DNA of 64,000 nucleotides from Agroathelia rolfsii. Lineage: Eukaryota; Basidiomycota; Agaricomycetes; Amylocorticiales; Amylocorticiaceae. The notes below the pieces were generated by a model. That model had not been told where the DNA came from, did no database searches, and saw only the letters and a program-made list of their open reading frames with translations. This document shows positions 24,939-36,137 of this stretch, one piece after another. Each line of letters begins with the position of its first letter. The stretch's first letter is position 1. The stretch is taken from the NCBI GenBank assembly GCA_018343915.1, contig JABRWF010000003.1, forward strand, positions 1,984,001 to 2,048,000, read 5' to 3'. The position numbers and the translations under genes were made by a program.

Positions 24939-25899
24939 TGTCAAGAGCACACCTGACTCTTGCCACCAAAACTCAACCAGTGCCTACGTAAACCTCTCTA
25001 AAGTGCGAGGTAGCCTGTAATAGCTGTTTTACAACTCTCAAGGCCTGGGATATGCAGGTGTACACGCCTTGTGCCCTATCTTAACTCTCACTCACTTCAG
25101 AGTGTTCCAGTCACCAAGCTTTACTCCAAGTTCACTGAACTTTCAAGCGAGGTCTACTGTTACAACACCAAAGATCTTGTGTATATTAATAGGGGTGCAG
25201 GGTATCTTAACTACGACAAGTGCAGGGCAGAGCCTTTACTTGCTTGAGTGTACTAAGCACTATGTTTTGTTGTGTTAATATAGATATAAATAGTCACCAT
25301 AAAGGCTAGACCTGTCTTATACACGCATATAGAGACTTGCACTGAGCGTGTCTCTTCTGTAAGCAGTACCAAGCATGCTCATAACCTCCTAGCACTGAGC
25401 AGAGAGGATTTTAGTGGGGAGAGAGAGAGAAGGAGATAGGGACTCTAAAGACAAAGTTTTTATTGTGTTAGCTAACTATTTTAGATACAAAACACTACTG
25501 TGCTTACCTGAAGATGAAGAGAATAAATCTGGGGTCTTCAGGTAAAATACTACAGGGTTATATACTATTTCTACCTGGTCTGTGCACTGGTACATAGTCT
25601 GTGCACAGAGGTGCTAAGTATAATGCAATATTGCACTATAGTAAGTCTATAATAGTGTCATGTTCTAGATCCATGCTCTAGACCTGCTTACATAATAAGT
25701 CACATGACTAGTGGTCACATGATGGCCAGTTACATGATGACTGATCACATGACTTTGCTTAGTCATCAGGGTACTTATGTAATGTTTGCTTATGTAATAT
25801 TCATATTATACACTAGAAAATAGAGAAAAATTGGAGAAAAATCAGAAAAATAATGAGAAATCTTAAATAAATTCATAGTATAGTGATTATCTTGTAACA
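24939..25899 (-). repeat. 5' LTR (LTR-H) of copy 2b
   Basis: 961 bp, same length as the partner LTR. Its R 11-mer is AGATTTATTCT, one transition away from the exact complement of the primer site. Confidence 0.92.
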
Positions 25900-26607
25900 A
25901 AAGTCTTCAAGCAAGGTCTACCTTTGAGACACAGAGTTTTTTGTGTATACAAATAGGCGTACAGGGTCTCTTAGCCTTGATAAACGCAGGGCAAGCCTTT
26001 GTTTACTTAGGTACACTTAGCACTATGATATTTGTGGTCAACAACTGTAAGTAGCTAGCACAAAGCCTGAGCCTATATTATACAGTATACACATAGAGGA
26101 GCACTAAGCAGCCTCTAAACAATAGGTAGCACAGAGTACACCTATTACTTCTTAGCACAAAGCAGGGAGGATTTTGTGGGACAGAGAGGGAGAGGGGAGA
26201 TAAGGACTCTAAAGACAAAGTTTTATTATGTTAGTTACTTATTTACTACAAAGCACTATAGGATTATATACTAATTTTACCTGGTCTGTGCACCTGGTAT
26301 ATAGTCTATGCACAGAGGTGCTAAGTGTGATGCAATATTGCACCATAGTGAGTCTATGATGGTGTTATGTTCTAGATCCATGCTCTAGACCTGCTTTATA
26401 TAATAAGTTACATGACTAGTGGTCATATGATGGCTAGTTACATGATGACTAATCACATGACTTTGCTTAGTTATCAGGGTACTTATGTAATGTCCACTTA
26501 TGTAATATACATATTATACACCAAAAAATAGAGAAAAATTGGAGAAAAATCAGAAAAATAATGAGAAATCTTAAATCAATTTATAGTACAGTGATTGTCT
26601 TGTAACA

Positions 26608-27167
26608 AAAGGGGTAGAAAGGGTGGATACTTATGCAAAGGGGAATAGAGGTAGAAAAGTAGGGTTTTCTTTATTGGAGGATTTGTACTCTTCTAAAGAG
26701 GTGTCTTTACTACTTTCTTCCTCTGGGGTTGAACTAGGGTTATAGTCTGGGTGTGAAATAGTGGGCAAGCTTAATAGTAATTACTAGAGACTCCCAAAGT
26801 GATTTGTACAAATGGATAAAAGTGTTTTTGCCCTTTGAGCTAGGCCTAATTCTACTAAAATATTTACTTGTTTTAGGCTACTTATAGCAACTAGAGTCTT
26901 TTTTGTCTATCTACTTAGGTGATGTTCCCTTTAATAGCTTAAAAAAACCAATGCAACCATGGATACTAATACCACTTGCAAGCTGGCCAAGAATACTCCT
27001 AAAACAAGAAATATGCAAAAATAAAGACTACTACTTTTGTATGTAAATTACCCATGGTAGTCTAATAAATTTTTATGGTAATAGTTTTTTGCTCAAAGTA
27101 ATGTGGCTCACCACACCACCTCTAGTGCATAGAGCAACTAGTGCAGAAAGGAAGAGATTTGTTCTAA
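26608..27167 (-). other. Leader and self-primer site of copy 2a
   Basis: Homologous to the leader of copy 2b. Next to the LTR, after AA on the plus strand, lies AGATTTGTTCT (27155-27165). Its complement AGAACAAATCT occurs exactly at the R start of this element's own LTR (29328-29338). Confidence 0.7.
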
Positions 27168-27547
27168 TGTCAAGAGTATACCTAACTCTTGTCACCAAAA
27201 CTCAACTAGAGCCTATGTTAACCCCTGTAAGGTATGAGGTAGCCTGTAATGGCTGTTTTACAACTCCCAAGGCCTAGAATACAAGGATGTATATGTCTTG
27301 TGCATGGTTTCCACTATCACTCAAGACAGAGCTTTGCTGTCACCAGGCTTTACTTTAAGTCTATAAGACTTTCAAGCAAGGTCTATAGTTAGGACACCAA
27401 TCTGTCTTGTGTATGTAGATATATATGCAGGGTATCTTAGCCTTGATAAATGCAGGGCAAGCCTTTGTTTACTTAAGTGCACTAAGCACTATAATTTTTA
27501 TAATCAATAACTGCAAGTGGCTAGCACAAAGCCTGAGCCTATATTAT

Positions 27548-28403
27548 TGTCATGGGTACACCCAGACTCTCCTAATCTTTCTTTATTTTCCTGTATTTTT
27601 CTTGTATTTTTACCATTTTTCTTGGATTTTCTACACATTATTTATTCATAATAGACCGCCTAGGACAATTGGTTACAGAGTACTTAGTTATATGACCGGC
27701 CATCATTATACCTTTGTACCAGTACCTATTAGTAAACAGAGTCTAGACCCTTCTAGTTCCTTCCAAGTCTAGACTCTTAATTAATCAGCTGATGATGCAA
27801 TGATTGCACCATCATGCTCAGTCATCCATTTGTACTATGTTTAGCATTCCTTTCTATTTCTGTCTCTGTGCACAGACCATTCAGAAGTGCACAGACCACC
27901 CCTGAAACTTATATAAGGACCCTGTAACACTCCCTGAAGGCCTTAGCTTCGACCTTTTGCCTTCAGGTGAGTAAATAAGCATGTACATCTCTCTTTACTA
28001 TTTACTAATACATTTGCCTTCAGGCTCATCGTCCTAGCCCTCTCACCCTTGCCCTCCCTTTGTGCCTCATCAGCCTAGGGGTTGTATAAGGACCTAAGCA
28101 AGCCATAGAACAGGCTGTATTGCCTGCCTCCTCCTCTCTATATCAAGTCCCTTAATAAATCAGGGCAAAGTGTGACTTAGGGTTATTACCCTCTAAGAAA
28201 GAATCTAAGCGTCTCAGAGTGTTTAGCACTCCCTTCTTTACTAAGCAAGCAGTAACAAGTCATTAGCCAACAGTAGCCTTTGGTGGAAAGTCTTCTAGAC
28301 TTGGAGTACACCTTTGGGACCTAGTAGCGGTACATTGTTCTGTTTGTGGTGTGAGTAGGGGTCACCTCTGTTGTTTAGATAGTCAAGAGCGTAAGCCTTG
28401 ACA
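27548..28403 (+). repeat. Solo LTR-A
   Basis: 856 bp, target duplication ATTAT on both sides, in the 5' LTR of copy 2a. Close to the family consensus. Confidence 0.92.
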
Positions 28404-28472
28404 ATTATGTAGTGTACATATAGAGGAGTACTAAGCAGCCTCTAAACAATAGGTAGCACAGAGTACACCTAT

Positions 28473-29165
28473 TATCAGGGGTTAATCTTTTGAATTTTTC
28501 ACTTCCTTTGATTTTTCATTATTTTATTTTATTTTGTAGATTAGTATTTTGCTTACTGTACTTACAATTCTTCTTGGATCAAGATCTTACTCTTTAGGGT
28601 CTATTTGGTACTGTTTCTTTACCTTATTCTCTATTCTAATCTTCTTATCTCTTGGTTGATCTCCTTAGTTTTGCATTTTACTGTATATGTCTTCATTTCT
28701 TCACTTTATAGCTGATATGGCTGCACTTTCATGCTCCTCTTCAATATTGAGACTCAGCTACTATATAGTTCATGTAGATACTTAAGGCTGGCTGTCCTAG
28801 AGAATGCTTCTCTAGTTCAGACCACTCTGTTTACCACTCAGTATTCTTTGCTTAATCCACTCTTTTACTTTCTTATGACTTAGTGATGATAATGCTAGCT
28901 TACTCTAGCTTATGTTCTTTGTCTATGTACTCAGGAAAGGCTGTGGGCTCTAATAATCAGTGAGGGATAGGATATCCTAAAAGCCTGCTCTATTAGGGGT
29001 ATAGGTATGTAAAGTTCTATGATGATTGGCATTTGTTAGCCCTTGCCAGGGGTATTCCCACCATGTTATATTTCTTAGTTTCCTACCACCTTCTTATTAC
29101 TCCTTACCCCCCCCTTTTATGGTTGTTTAGAGTGGTTGGTCATGGCTTCTAGCCATGCCCTGACA
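28473..29165 (+). repeat. Solo LTR-F
   Basis: 693 bp, TATCAGGGG...GCCCTGACA (first G decayed to A), target duplication CCTAT. It contains a C run near 29107 and ends with the hairpin CATGGCT-TCT-AGCCATG. Confidence 0.88.
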
Positions 29166-29709
29166 CCTATTACCTCTTAGCACAAAGTAGGGAGGATTTT
29201 GTGGGAGAGAGAGAGAGAGGTAGGACAGACTCTACAAGCCTAGAGTACAGTGACTCTGAAGACAAAGTTTTATTATGTTAGTCAACTATTTAATACAAAG
29301 CACTACTATGCTTACCTAAAGACAAAGAGAACAAATCTAGGGTCTTCAGGTAGAGACACTACAGGGTTATATACTAATTCTACCTAGTCTGTATACTTGG
29401 TACATGGTCTATACATGGTAATGCTAAGTATGATGTGATATTGCACTATAATGAATCTATGATGATATCATAGTCTAGACCTATACTTTAGGCCTTGCTT
29501 ACATAATATGTCATATAACTAGTAGTCACATAATGGCTAGTTATATGATGACTGGTCATATGACTTGCTTAGTCATTAGGGTGCTTATGTAATGTCTGCT
29601 TATATAATATACATATTATATACCAAAAAATCAAGAAAAATCAGGAAAAATTCGGAAAAATAATAAGAAATTCTAAATAAATTTATGGTATATAGATCAA
29701 CTTGTAACA

Positions 29710-30048
29710 AGAAGCATTCTCTAGAACAACTAGCCTTAAGTATATACATGAACTATACAGTAGCTAAGTCTTAATATTAAAGAGGAGCATAAAAGTACAG
29801 CCACATCAGCCACAAAGTAAAGAAATGAAGACATATACAGTAAAATGCAAAACTAAGGAGATCAACCAAGAGATAAGAAGATCAGAATGGAAAATAAGGT
29901 AAAGGAACAGTACCAAATAGACCCTAAAAAGTAATATCTTGATCTAAGAAGAATTACAAGTACAGTAAGCAAAATACTAATCCATAAAATAAAATAAAAT
30001 GATGAAAAATCAAAGAAAGTGAAAAATTCAAAAGATCAACCCCTGACA
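29710..30048 (-). repeat. LTR-F right half
   Basis: It matches 12862-13200 and ends CCCTGACA. The left half is missing because copy 2a inserted here and its other flank was later lost. Confidence 0.75.
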
Positions 30049-30730
30049 GGACATATGGTTACATATTTGTTGATAAACCATATCATGCTAGGCCACCAAT
30101 AATTGCATAATACTAGTTCTAAGGTTTTGTGCTTTCCTGGGTGCCCTGCTGCTGGTACATTATAGAATTTCTTCACAATCTATACTTATAGCTAGGTATC
30201 TTTTAGCACATAAACCTTGCCTCTATAGAGAATTAGTCCTTCCTCCTAGTTCCACTCCTCAATTCTATTTTGGAGTTTCACCAGTCCAAAATCCTTAAGC
30301 ATTTAAAGGGTATCTACTACTTCTAATTCTGGGTTTGCTTTCCGGATTTGGTTTAGAAGTCCCTTTTCTCCTTTAACTGTAATATAACCCCTCCTTCCTG
30401 CATTGATATAGGTTAAGTACTACCTATGCCTTATTATTATCCACATCTTCTTTGCAAAAATCTAGGCAGTGTGACAGTGTATTGGCTCTACTATTTTCAC
30501 TTCCCTTTTGGTAATGAATTAGGAAGTTATATTTGGATAACAATAGAGACTATTAGGCTTGTCTTCTATTTAGATCCTTGGAGGTTTTCCAATACTCCAA
30601 GTTTTTATGATCTAACCAGATCTTAAATAGTTCCTCTATTCCAATCAGATAGTGCCTCTATTCCTTAAGCGCTTGGATGATAGCTAGCATTTCTTTATCC
30701 TAAGTCTTATAGTTACATTCTGCTGATCCT
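30049..30730 (-). pseudogene. Chromovirus pol fragment (RNase H to integrase zinc region)
   Basis: The reverse complement matches pol of the LTR-A/B group from RNase H (conserved KEMLAIIRALKE-like stretch near 30670-30700) to the integrase N-terminal zinc-binding part near 30060. Heavily mutated. It is cut at 30731 by an LTR-B. Confidence 0.7.
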
Positions 30731-31569
30731 TGTCATAGGTACACCCCAGACTCTCCTGATTTTTCTCTACAATCTTATATTTTTCTTGTATTTTTACAAT
30801 TTTTCCTTGATTTTCTACATTTTATTTATTCTTTACAAATATTTTGAAAGGACAATGGGACATATGATACTTGGGCATATGACTAGCCATCATAATACCC
30901 TTGTACTAGTGTCTGTTAGTAAGTAGAGTCTAGACCTTCCTATTATTAGACTTAGATTAGTCAGTATAATACAATAATTATGCCATTATGCTTAGTCATC
31001 CATTTTTGCTATCTTTAATCATTCCTTGTTATTTCTGGATGCTGTATATAAACTATTGCATAGCCCTTGCTCTAGTATATAAGGACCCTGTAACACTCCT
31101 TAAAGGCCTTAGCTTTGATCTTTTGCCTTTAGGTGAGTAGATAACACATGTAGTACAATAGCCTACTAATATATTTGCCTTTAGGCTTATCATCCTAGCC
31201 CATACACCCTTCCGCCCTCCTGGAGTGCTAAGTCAGCCTCTAGGTTGTATAAGAACTAACCTAAAAGCCCTACACCTTACACCTTCCCTCCTCTCCCTTT
31301 TGTCAAAAAGTCCCTAATAAATAAAGGCAATACATGAACTTAGGGTATATACCCTGTAAGCTAAAACCTCTAGATATCTCAAAAGTTTAGTGCCTAAGCC
31401 CTCTACTAAGCACTTTTCATGCGTCATCAGCAAACAGTAGGCCCTGATAGAAAGTCTTGTAGACTTGAAGTACGCTGGCATAACTTATTAGCAGTACAGC
31501 ATCCTAGTATGGTGTATAGGCTTAAAGCCACTTTTATTGTTAAGGTAGTCAAGAGTGCAAGCCTTGACA
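30731..31569 (+). repeat. LTR-B, 5' LTR of another truncated element
   Basis: 839 bp, TGTCATAGG...CTTGACA. It has TATATAAGG, R-intron signals and a following primer-site region (AGGTCAAAGCT at 31572-31582), whose R partner AGCTTTGATCT differs by one transition. Confidence 0.82.
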
Positions 31570-32067
31570 TCAGGTCAAAGCTAATATCTGAACCTAGTCT
31601 GTAGAGCCTTAGCTCAAGATTAGTGTAAGAAAAGAATTGCTTACAAATTAGCATAAGCAAGGAAAGATTTATATATATAAATAGCTATATTTTTCCTTTG
31701 TAAGCTATCTTTATCATTGAACTGTTAGCAGAAGCAATTGGGGACCTTAATTATGTCCTTTCAACCTGTTAAGGTATAGCTACAAAAGTACTAGTATGTT
31801 CCTAGGAAATTATGGGCTGTTACCCAAAGGTATTACTGCTGAGTTAGTCAGCTGCTTCTAGGGACTCCTCATAAGGAAGCATAACTACTTTGATAAATTT
31901 GGAGCTTTTAGAATTAGCATTTTCTTACTATTACCAGAAGGCTGTCTACTTACAGCCTTACCAAGTCAAAGAAGACAAAAGATATTCTATGTTGAGCTCT
32001 AGCTCTGCTACATACACCCACTTTCTCCTAAAGAAAACCCTCTATACAATGTCAAGAGCTCCATCAT
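31570..32067 (+). other. Leader and first gag codons of LTR-B element
   Basis: Homologous to 36138-36650. It ends with ATGTCAAGAGCTCCATCA, the first codons of gag (MSRAPS). It is broken by a truncated LTR-A at 32068. Confidence 0.7.
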
Positions 32068-32295
32068 TATCATGGGTACACCCAGACTCTTGTAATTTTT
32101 CTTTATTTTCCTGTATTTTTCTTGTATTTTTACAATTTTTCTTGGACTTTCTACACATTATTTATTCATAATAGACAGCCTAGGACAATTGGTTATGGAG
32201 TACTTAGTTATATAACCAGCCATCATTATACCTTTGTACCAGTACCTATTAGTAAACAGAGTCTAGACCCTTCTAGTTTCTTCCAAGTCTAGACT
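32068..32295 (+). repeat. Truncated LTR-A (first 228 bp)
   Basis: It starts TATCATGGG and follows the LTR-A sequence until CAAGTCTAGACT, where it stops abruptly. The next 15 bp match the end of LTR-D (ATATCTTTCAACA). Confidence 0.8.
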
Positions 32296-32310
32296 GCATA
32301 TCTTTCAACA

Positions 32311-32938
32311 AGGAGTAATAAGAAGGTGGTGGGAAACTAAGAAATATAACATGGTGGGAATACCCCTGGCAAGGGCTAACAAATGCTAATCATTATAGAA
32401 CTTTACATACCTGTGTCCCTAACAGAGCAAGCTTTTGGGATATCCTATCCCTCACTAATTATTAGAGCCCACAGCCTTTCCTGAGTGCATAGACAAAGAA
32501 TATAAGCTAGAGTGAGCCAGCATCATTATTACTAAGTTATAAGAAAGTAAAAGAGTGGATTGAGCAAAGAACACTGAGTGGTGAACAGAGTGGTCTGAAC
32601 TAGAGAAGCATTCTCTAGGACAGCTAGCCTTAAGTATGTATATGAACTATACAGTAGCTAAGTCTCAATATTGAAGAGGAGCATGAAAGTGCAGCCACAT
32701 CAGCCACAAAGTGAAGAAATGAAGACATGTACAGTAAAATGCAAAACTAAGGAGATCAACCAAGAGATAAAAAGATCAGAATGGAAAATAAGGCAAAGGA
32801 ACAGTACCAAATAGACCCTAAAAAGTAAGATGTTGATCCGAGAAGAATTGCAAGTACAGTAAGCAAAATACTAATCCATAAAATAAAATAAAATAATGAA
32901 AAATCAAAGGAAGTGAAAAATTCAAAAGATCAACCCCT
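32311..32938 (-). repeat. LTR-F fragment, both ends truncated
   Basis: It matches LTR-F from the AGGAGTAATAAGAAGG segment to AAAGATCAACCCCT. Neither end nor a target duplication remains. Confidence 0.75.
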
Positions 32939-33388
32939 AATATATAGGCTTTATTTCTTTATTTTTGGTTTCTTGTTGCATTATTTATTTGGTACTATAC
33001 TTCATTTGGGTATACTTCTGAATCTTCTGATGTACATTATTGATTTGCTTCTCCTATCTTTGATGCTTCTTTCATCTTTGATTTCTTCCCACACTGTACT
33101 TCTGTTCTAACTCCTCTAATCCTTTTTCTTTCCTTGCTTCTATTTCCCTTGATGTAGAGTTAAGAACTATTCTTAAAGTACTTGTAAACAGTATATAGAG
33201 GCCTGCCCTTGAGACCTTTGCAATCTAGCTTGACCACCTTTTGCCCTCTGTGTCACTCTCACTCATACCTGAAGTTTCTTCCCCCACTCTCTTTCTTGTG
33301 TATTTTACCCCCCCCCCCCTATTATCATCTTTATTATTATACCTGGACCCCAAGGTTAAGGGGATATACTGTGACTCCATGCTCAAAG

Positions 33389-34244
33389 TGTCATGGGTAC
33401 ACCCAGACTCTCCTAATTTTTCTTTATTTTCCTGTATTTTTCTTGTATTTTTACAATTTTTCTTGGACTTTCTACACATTATTTATTCATAATAGACTGC
33501 CTAGGACAATTGGTTACAGAGTACTTAGTTATATGACCGGCCATCATTATACCTTTGTACCAGTACCTATTAGTAAACAGAGTCTAGACCCTTCTAATTC
33601 ATTCCAAGTCTAGACTCTTGATCAATCAGCTGATGATGCAATGATTGCACTATCATGCTCAGTCATCCATTTGTACTATGTTTAGCATTCCTTTCTATTT
33701 CTGTCTCTGTGCACAGACTATTCAGAAGTGCACAGACCACCCCTGAAACTTATATAAGGACCCTGTAACACTCCCTAAAGGCCTTAGCTTCGACCTTTTG
33801 CCTTCAGGTGAGTAAATAAGCATATACATCTCTCTTTACTATTTACTAATACATTTGCCTTCAGGCTTATCGTCCTAGCCCTCTCACCCTTGCCCTCCCT
33901 TTGTGCCTCGTCAGCCTAGGGGTTGTATAAGGACCTAAGCAAGCCATAGAACAGGCTGTATTGCCTGCCTCCCCCTCTCTATATCAAGTCCCTTAATAAA
34001 TCAGGGCAAAGTGTGACTTAGGGTTATTACCCTCTAAGAAAGAATCTAAGCATCTCAGAGTGTTTAGCACTCCCTTCTTTACTAAGCAAGCAGTAACAAG
34101 TCATTAGCCAACAGTAGCCTTTGGTGGAAAGTCTTTTAGACTTGGAGTACACCTTTGGGACCTAGTAGCGGTACATTGTTCTGTTTGTGGTGTGAGTAGG
34201 GGTCACCTCTGTTGTTTAGATAGTCAAGAGCGTGAGCCTTGACA
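33389..34244 (+). repeat. Solo LTR-A
   Basis: 856 bp in LTR-C. Flanks are CAAAG and CTAAG, a target duplication with one mismatch. Confidence 0.88.
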
Positions 34245-34269
34245 CTAAGGGAGTATAAAACTGAGTAAA

Positions 34270-35130
34270 TATCATGGGACACTCATAACTTAACCAACAT
34301 AACCCTAAGATGCCTAGCCTAGAAGGGCCAGAAGCAAATAGGGGGGGGGGGTACAACTGATATCTTTAAGCTCCCCTAGCAGGGAGGTACAACTCATGTT
34401 TAAAGACCTAGAGGCAAGGTCTCCCACTGTTTCATAGAGGCTTCCATGCAACATACAATCACTGGTATTCTTAAAGTCCTTTGCTAGGTAGGACATGCTG
34501 TCTTCAGCTTTGACATAATTCTTTATACTCCCTCATCCTAGGAGTCCATGTTCATACATCCTGGTGACACATGTATAGCTTTACTCAGTTTTATACTCCC
34601 TTAGAGTATGGAGTCACAGTATATCCCCTTAACCTTGGGGTAGGTATAACAATAAAGATGATGATGGGGGGGGGTAAAACACACAAGAAAGAGAGTAGGG
34701 GAAGGAACTTTAGGTGTGAGTAAGAGTGATACAGAGGGCAAAAGGTAGTTAAGCTGAATTGCAAAGGTCTCAAGGGCAGGCCTCTATATACTGTTTACAA
34801 GTACTCTAAGAATAGTTCTTAACTCCATATCAAGAGAAATAGAAGCAAGGAAAGAAAAAGGATCAGAGGAGTTAGAACAGAAGTATAGTGTGGAAAGAAA
34901 TCAAAGATGAAAGAAGCATCAAAGATAGGAGAAGCAAATCAATGATGTACATTAGAAGATTCAGAAGTATACCCAAATGAAGTACAGTACCATATAAACA
35001 ATGCAACAAGAAACCAAAAATAAAGAAACAAAGCTTATACACTTAAATCAAAAGATAAAAAGTCAAGAAAAATAGTAGAAAATAGAGAAAAATCAGGGGA
35101 ACAAAATAATCATGGGATCAACCTATGACA
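34270..35130 (-). repeat. Solo LTR-C nested in LTR-C
   Basis: 861 bp in the opposite orientation to its host LTR, TATCATGGG...CCTATGACA, target duplication GTAAA on both sides. Confidence 0.88.
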
Positions 35131-35643
35131 GTAAAGCTATGCATGTGTCACCAGGATGTATGAACATGGACTCCTAGGATGAGGGAGTATAAAGAATTAT
35201 GTCAAAGCTGAAGACAGTATATCCTACCTAGCAAAGGACTTTAAGAATACTAGTGATTGTATGTTGTATGGAAGCCTCTATTGTCATGGGTACACCCAGA
35301 CTCTCCTAATTTTTCTTTATTTTCCTGTATTTTTCTTGTATTTTTACAATTTTTCTTGGACTTTCTACACATTATTTATTCATAATAGACCGCCTAGGAC
35401 AATTGGTTACAGAGTACTTAGTTATATGACCGGCCATCATTATACCTTTGTACCAGTACCTATTAGTAAACAGAGTCTAGACCCTTCTAGTTCATTCCAA
35501 GTCTAGACTCTTGATCAATCAGCTGATGATGCAATGATTGCACCATCATGCTCAGTCATCCATTTGTACTATGTTTAGCATTCCTTTCTATTTCTGTCTC
35601 TGTGCACAGACCATTCAGAAGTGCACAGACCACCCCTGAAACT

Positions 35644-35689
35644 TATATAAGGACCCTGTAACACTCCCTGAAGGCCTTAGCTTCGACCT
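35644..35689 (+). promoter_or_regulatory. TATA box and predicted transcript start / self-primer
   Basis: TATATAA at 35644-35650. AGCTTCGACCT at 35679-35689 begins 35 nt downstream of the first T. It is placed as the transcript start because it is exactly complementary to 36140-36150 beside the LTR, as the first 11 nt of Tf1 mRNA are to its primer site. The start itself is inferred. Confidence 0.6.
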
Positions 35690-35700
35690 TTTGCCTTCAG

Positions 35701-35757
35701 GTGAGTAAATAAGCATGTACATCTCTCTTTACTATTTACTAATACATTTGCCTTCAG
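35701..35757 (+). other. Candidate 57-nt intron inside LTR-A R region
   Basis: Donor GTGAGT, branch site TACTAAT (35737-35743) and acceptor CTTCAG. The branch A lies 15 nt from the acceptor. The 11 nt before the donor (TTTGCCTTCAG, 35690-35700) equal the last 11 nt of the intron (35747-35757). The signals are kept in essentially all LTR-A and most LTR-B copies, and host introns are the same size. Splicing is predicted only. Confidence 0.65.
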
Positions 35758-35887
35758 GCTCATCGTCCTAGCCCTCTCCCCCTTGCCCTCCCTTTGTGCC
35801 TCGTCAGCCTAGGGGTTGTATAAGGACCTAAGCAAGCCATAGAACAGGCTGTATTGCCTGCCTCTCCCTCTCTATATCAAGTCCCTT

Positions 35888-35893
35888 AATAAA
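35888..35893 (+). promoter_or_regulatory. Polyadenylation signal in LTR-A
   Basis: AATAAA within CCCTTAATAAATCAGGG, kept across LTR-A and LTR-B copies. It is the likely signal for the 3' end of R. Confidence 0.5.
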
Positions 35894-36137
35894 TCAGGGC
35901 AAAGTGTGACTTAGGGTTATTACCCTCTAAGAAAGAATCTAAGCGTCTCAGAGTGTTTAGCACTCCCTTCTTTACTAAGCAAGCAGTAACAAGTCATTAG
36001 CCAACAGTAGCCTTTGGTGGAAAGTCTTCTAGACTTGGAGTACACCTTTGGGACCTAGTAGCGGTACATTGTTCTGTTTGTGGTGTGAGTAGGGGTCACC
36101 TCTGTTGTTTAGATAGTCAAGAGCGTGAGCCTTGACA

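Larger units (their letters stand above)
17842..25899 (-). mobile_element. Full-length LTR-H chromovirus, copy 2b
   Basis: 8,058-bp Ty3/gypsy element on the minus strand with two 961-bp LTRs and matching target duplications AAAGT (17837-17841 and 25900-25904), so both ends are original. Leftwards the order is 5' LTR, 11-nt self-primer site, leader, gag, slippery site, pol, polypurine tract, 3' LTR. It carries one solo LTR-A (21478-22333). Gag and pol contain stops, so it is inactive. Confidence 0.93.
16779..26607 (-). repeat. Solo LTR-H, split by copy 2b and a solo LTR-A
   Basis: Pieces 16779-16888, 17745-17841 and 25905-26607 form one reverse-oriented LTR-H, ends TATCAAGAG...TTGTAACA. It has the target duplication AAAGG (16774-16778, 26608-26612), inserted in the gag leader of copy 2a. 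About 65 bp carrying the transcription start and intron donor are missing near 26253, at a 4-bp ACTA repeat. Confidence 0.82.
10084..29709 (-). mobile_element. LTR-H chromovirus copy 2a, split by nested insertions
   Basis: Minus-strand Ty3/gypsy element. Its pieces run from the integrase region (10084) through RT, protease, gag (start codon near 16751) and leader (26608-27167) to its 5' LTR (27168-29709). The 3' LTR and C-terminal integrase are missing at the left, where copy 1 abuts. Direct insertions are solo LTR-A (10392), solo LTR-B carrying an LTR-F (12036), LTR-G (15848), solo LTR-H (16779-26607, carrying a solo LTR-A and full-length copy 2b), and in the 5' LTR a solo LTR-A (27548) and a solo LTR-F (28473). 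It was itself inserted into an LTR-F, whose right part is at 29710-30048. Confidence 0.85.
27168..29709 (-). repeat. 5' LTR of copy 2a (diverged LTR-H) with two insertions
   Basis: About 983 bp once the solo LTR-A (27548-28403) and LTR-F (28473-29165) are removed. It begins TGTCAAGAG and ends TTGTAACA on the plus strand. TATATAA lies at 29367-29373 (minus) and the R start at 29338. Confidence 0.85.
32939..35281 (+). repeat. LTR-C, 5'-truncated, with two nested LTRs
   Basis: LTR-C sequence begins about 90 bp into the LTR, continues to 33388, resumes at 34245 and 35131, and is cut at 35281 by the intact element. The missing right end is not found after that element. Confidence 0.75.
35282..36137 (+). 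repeat. 5' LTR (LTR-A) of copy 3
   Basis: 856 bp, TGTCA...TGACA. In order: TATATAA (35644-35650), predicted transcript start (35679), R intron (35701-35757), AATAAA (35888-35893). It is the reference for the family here. Confidence 0.93.

Noticed and set aside
33209..35506. Recurrent ORFs of 80-135 codons rich in F, L and Y (for example at 33209, 35261, 27425)
   Set aside because: They are chance translations of the T-rich first 200 bp of LTR-A, in the same place in each copy, with no gene signals.
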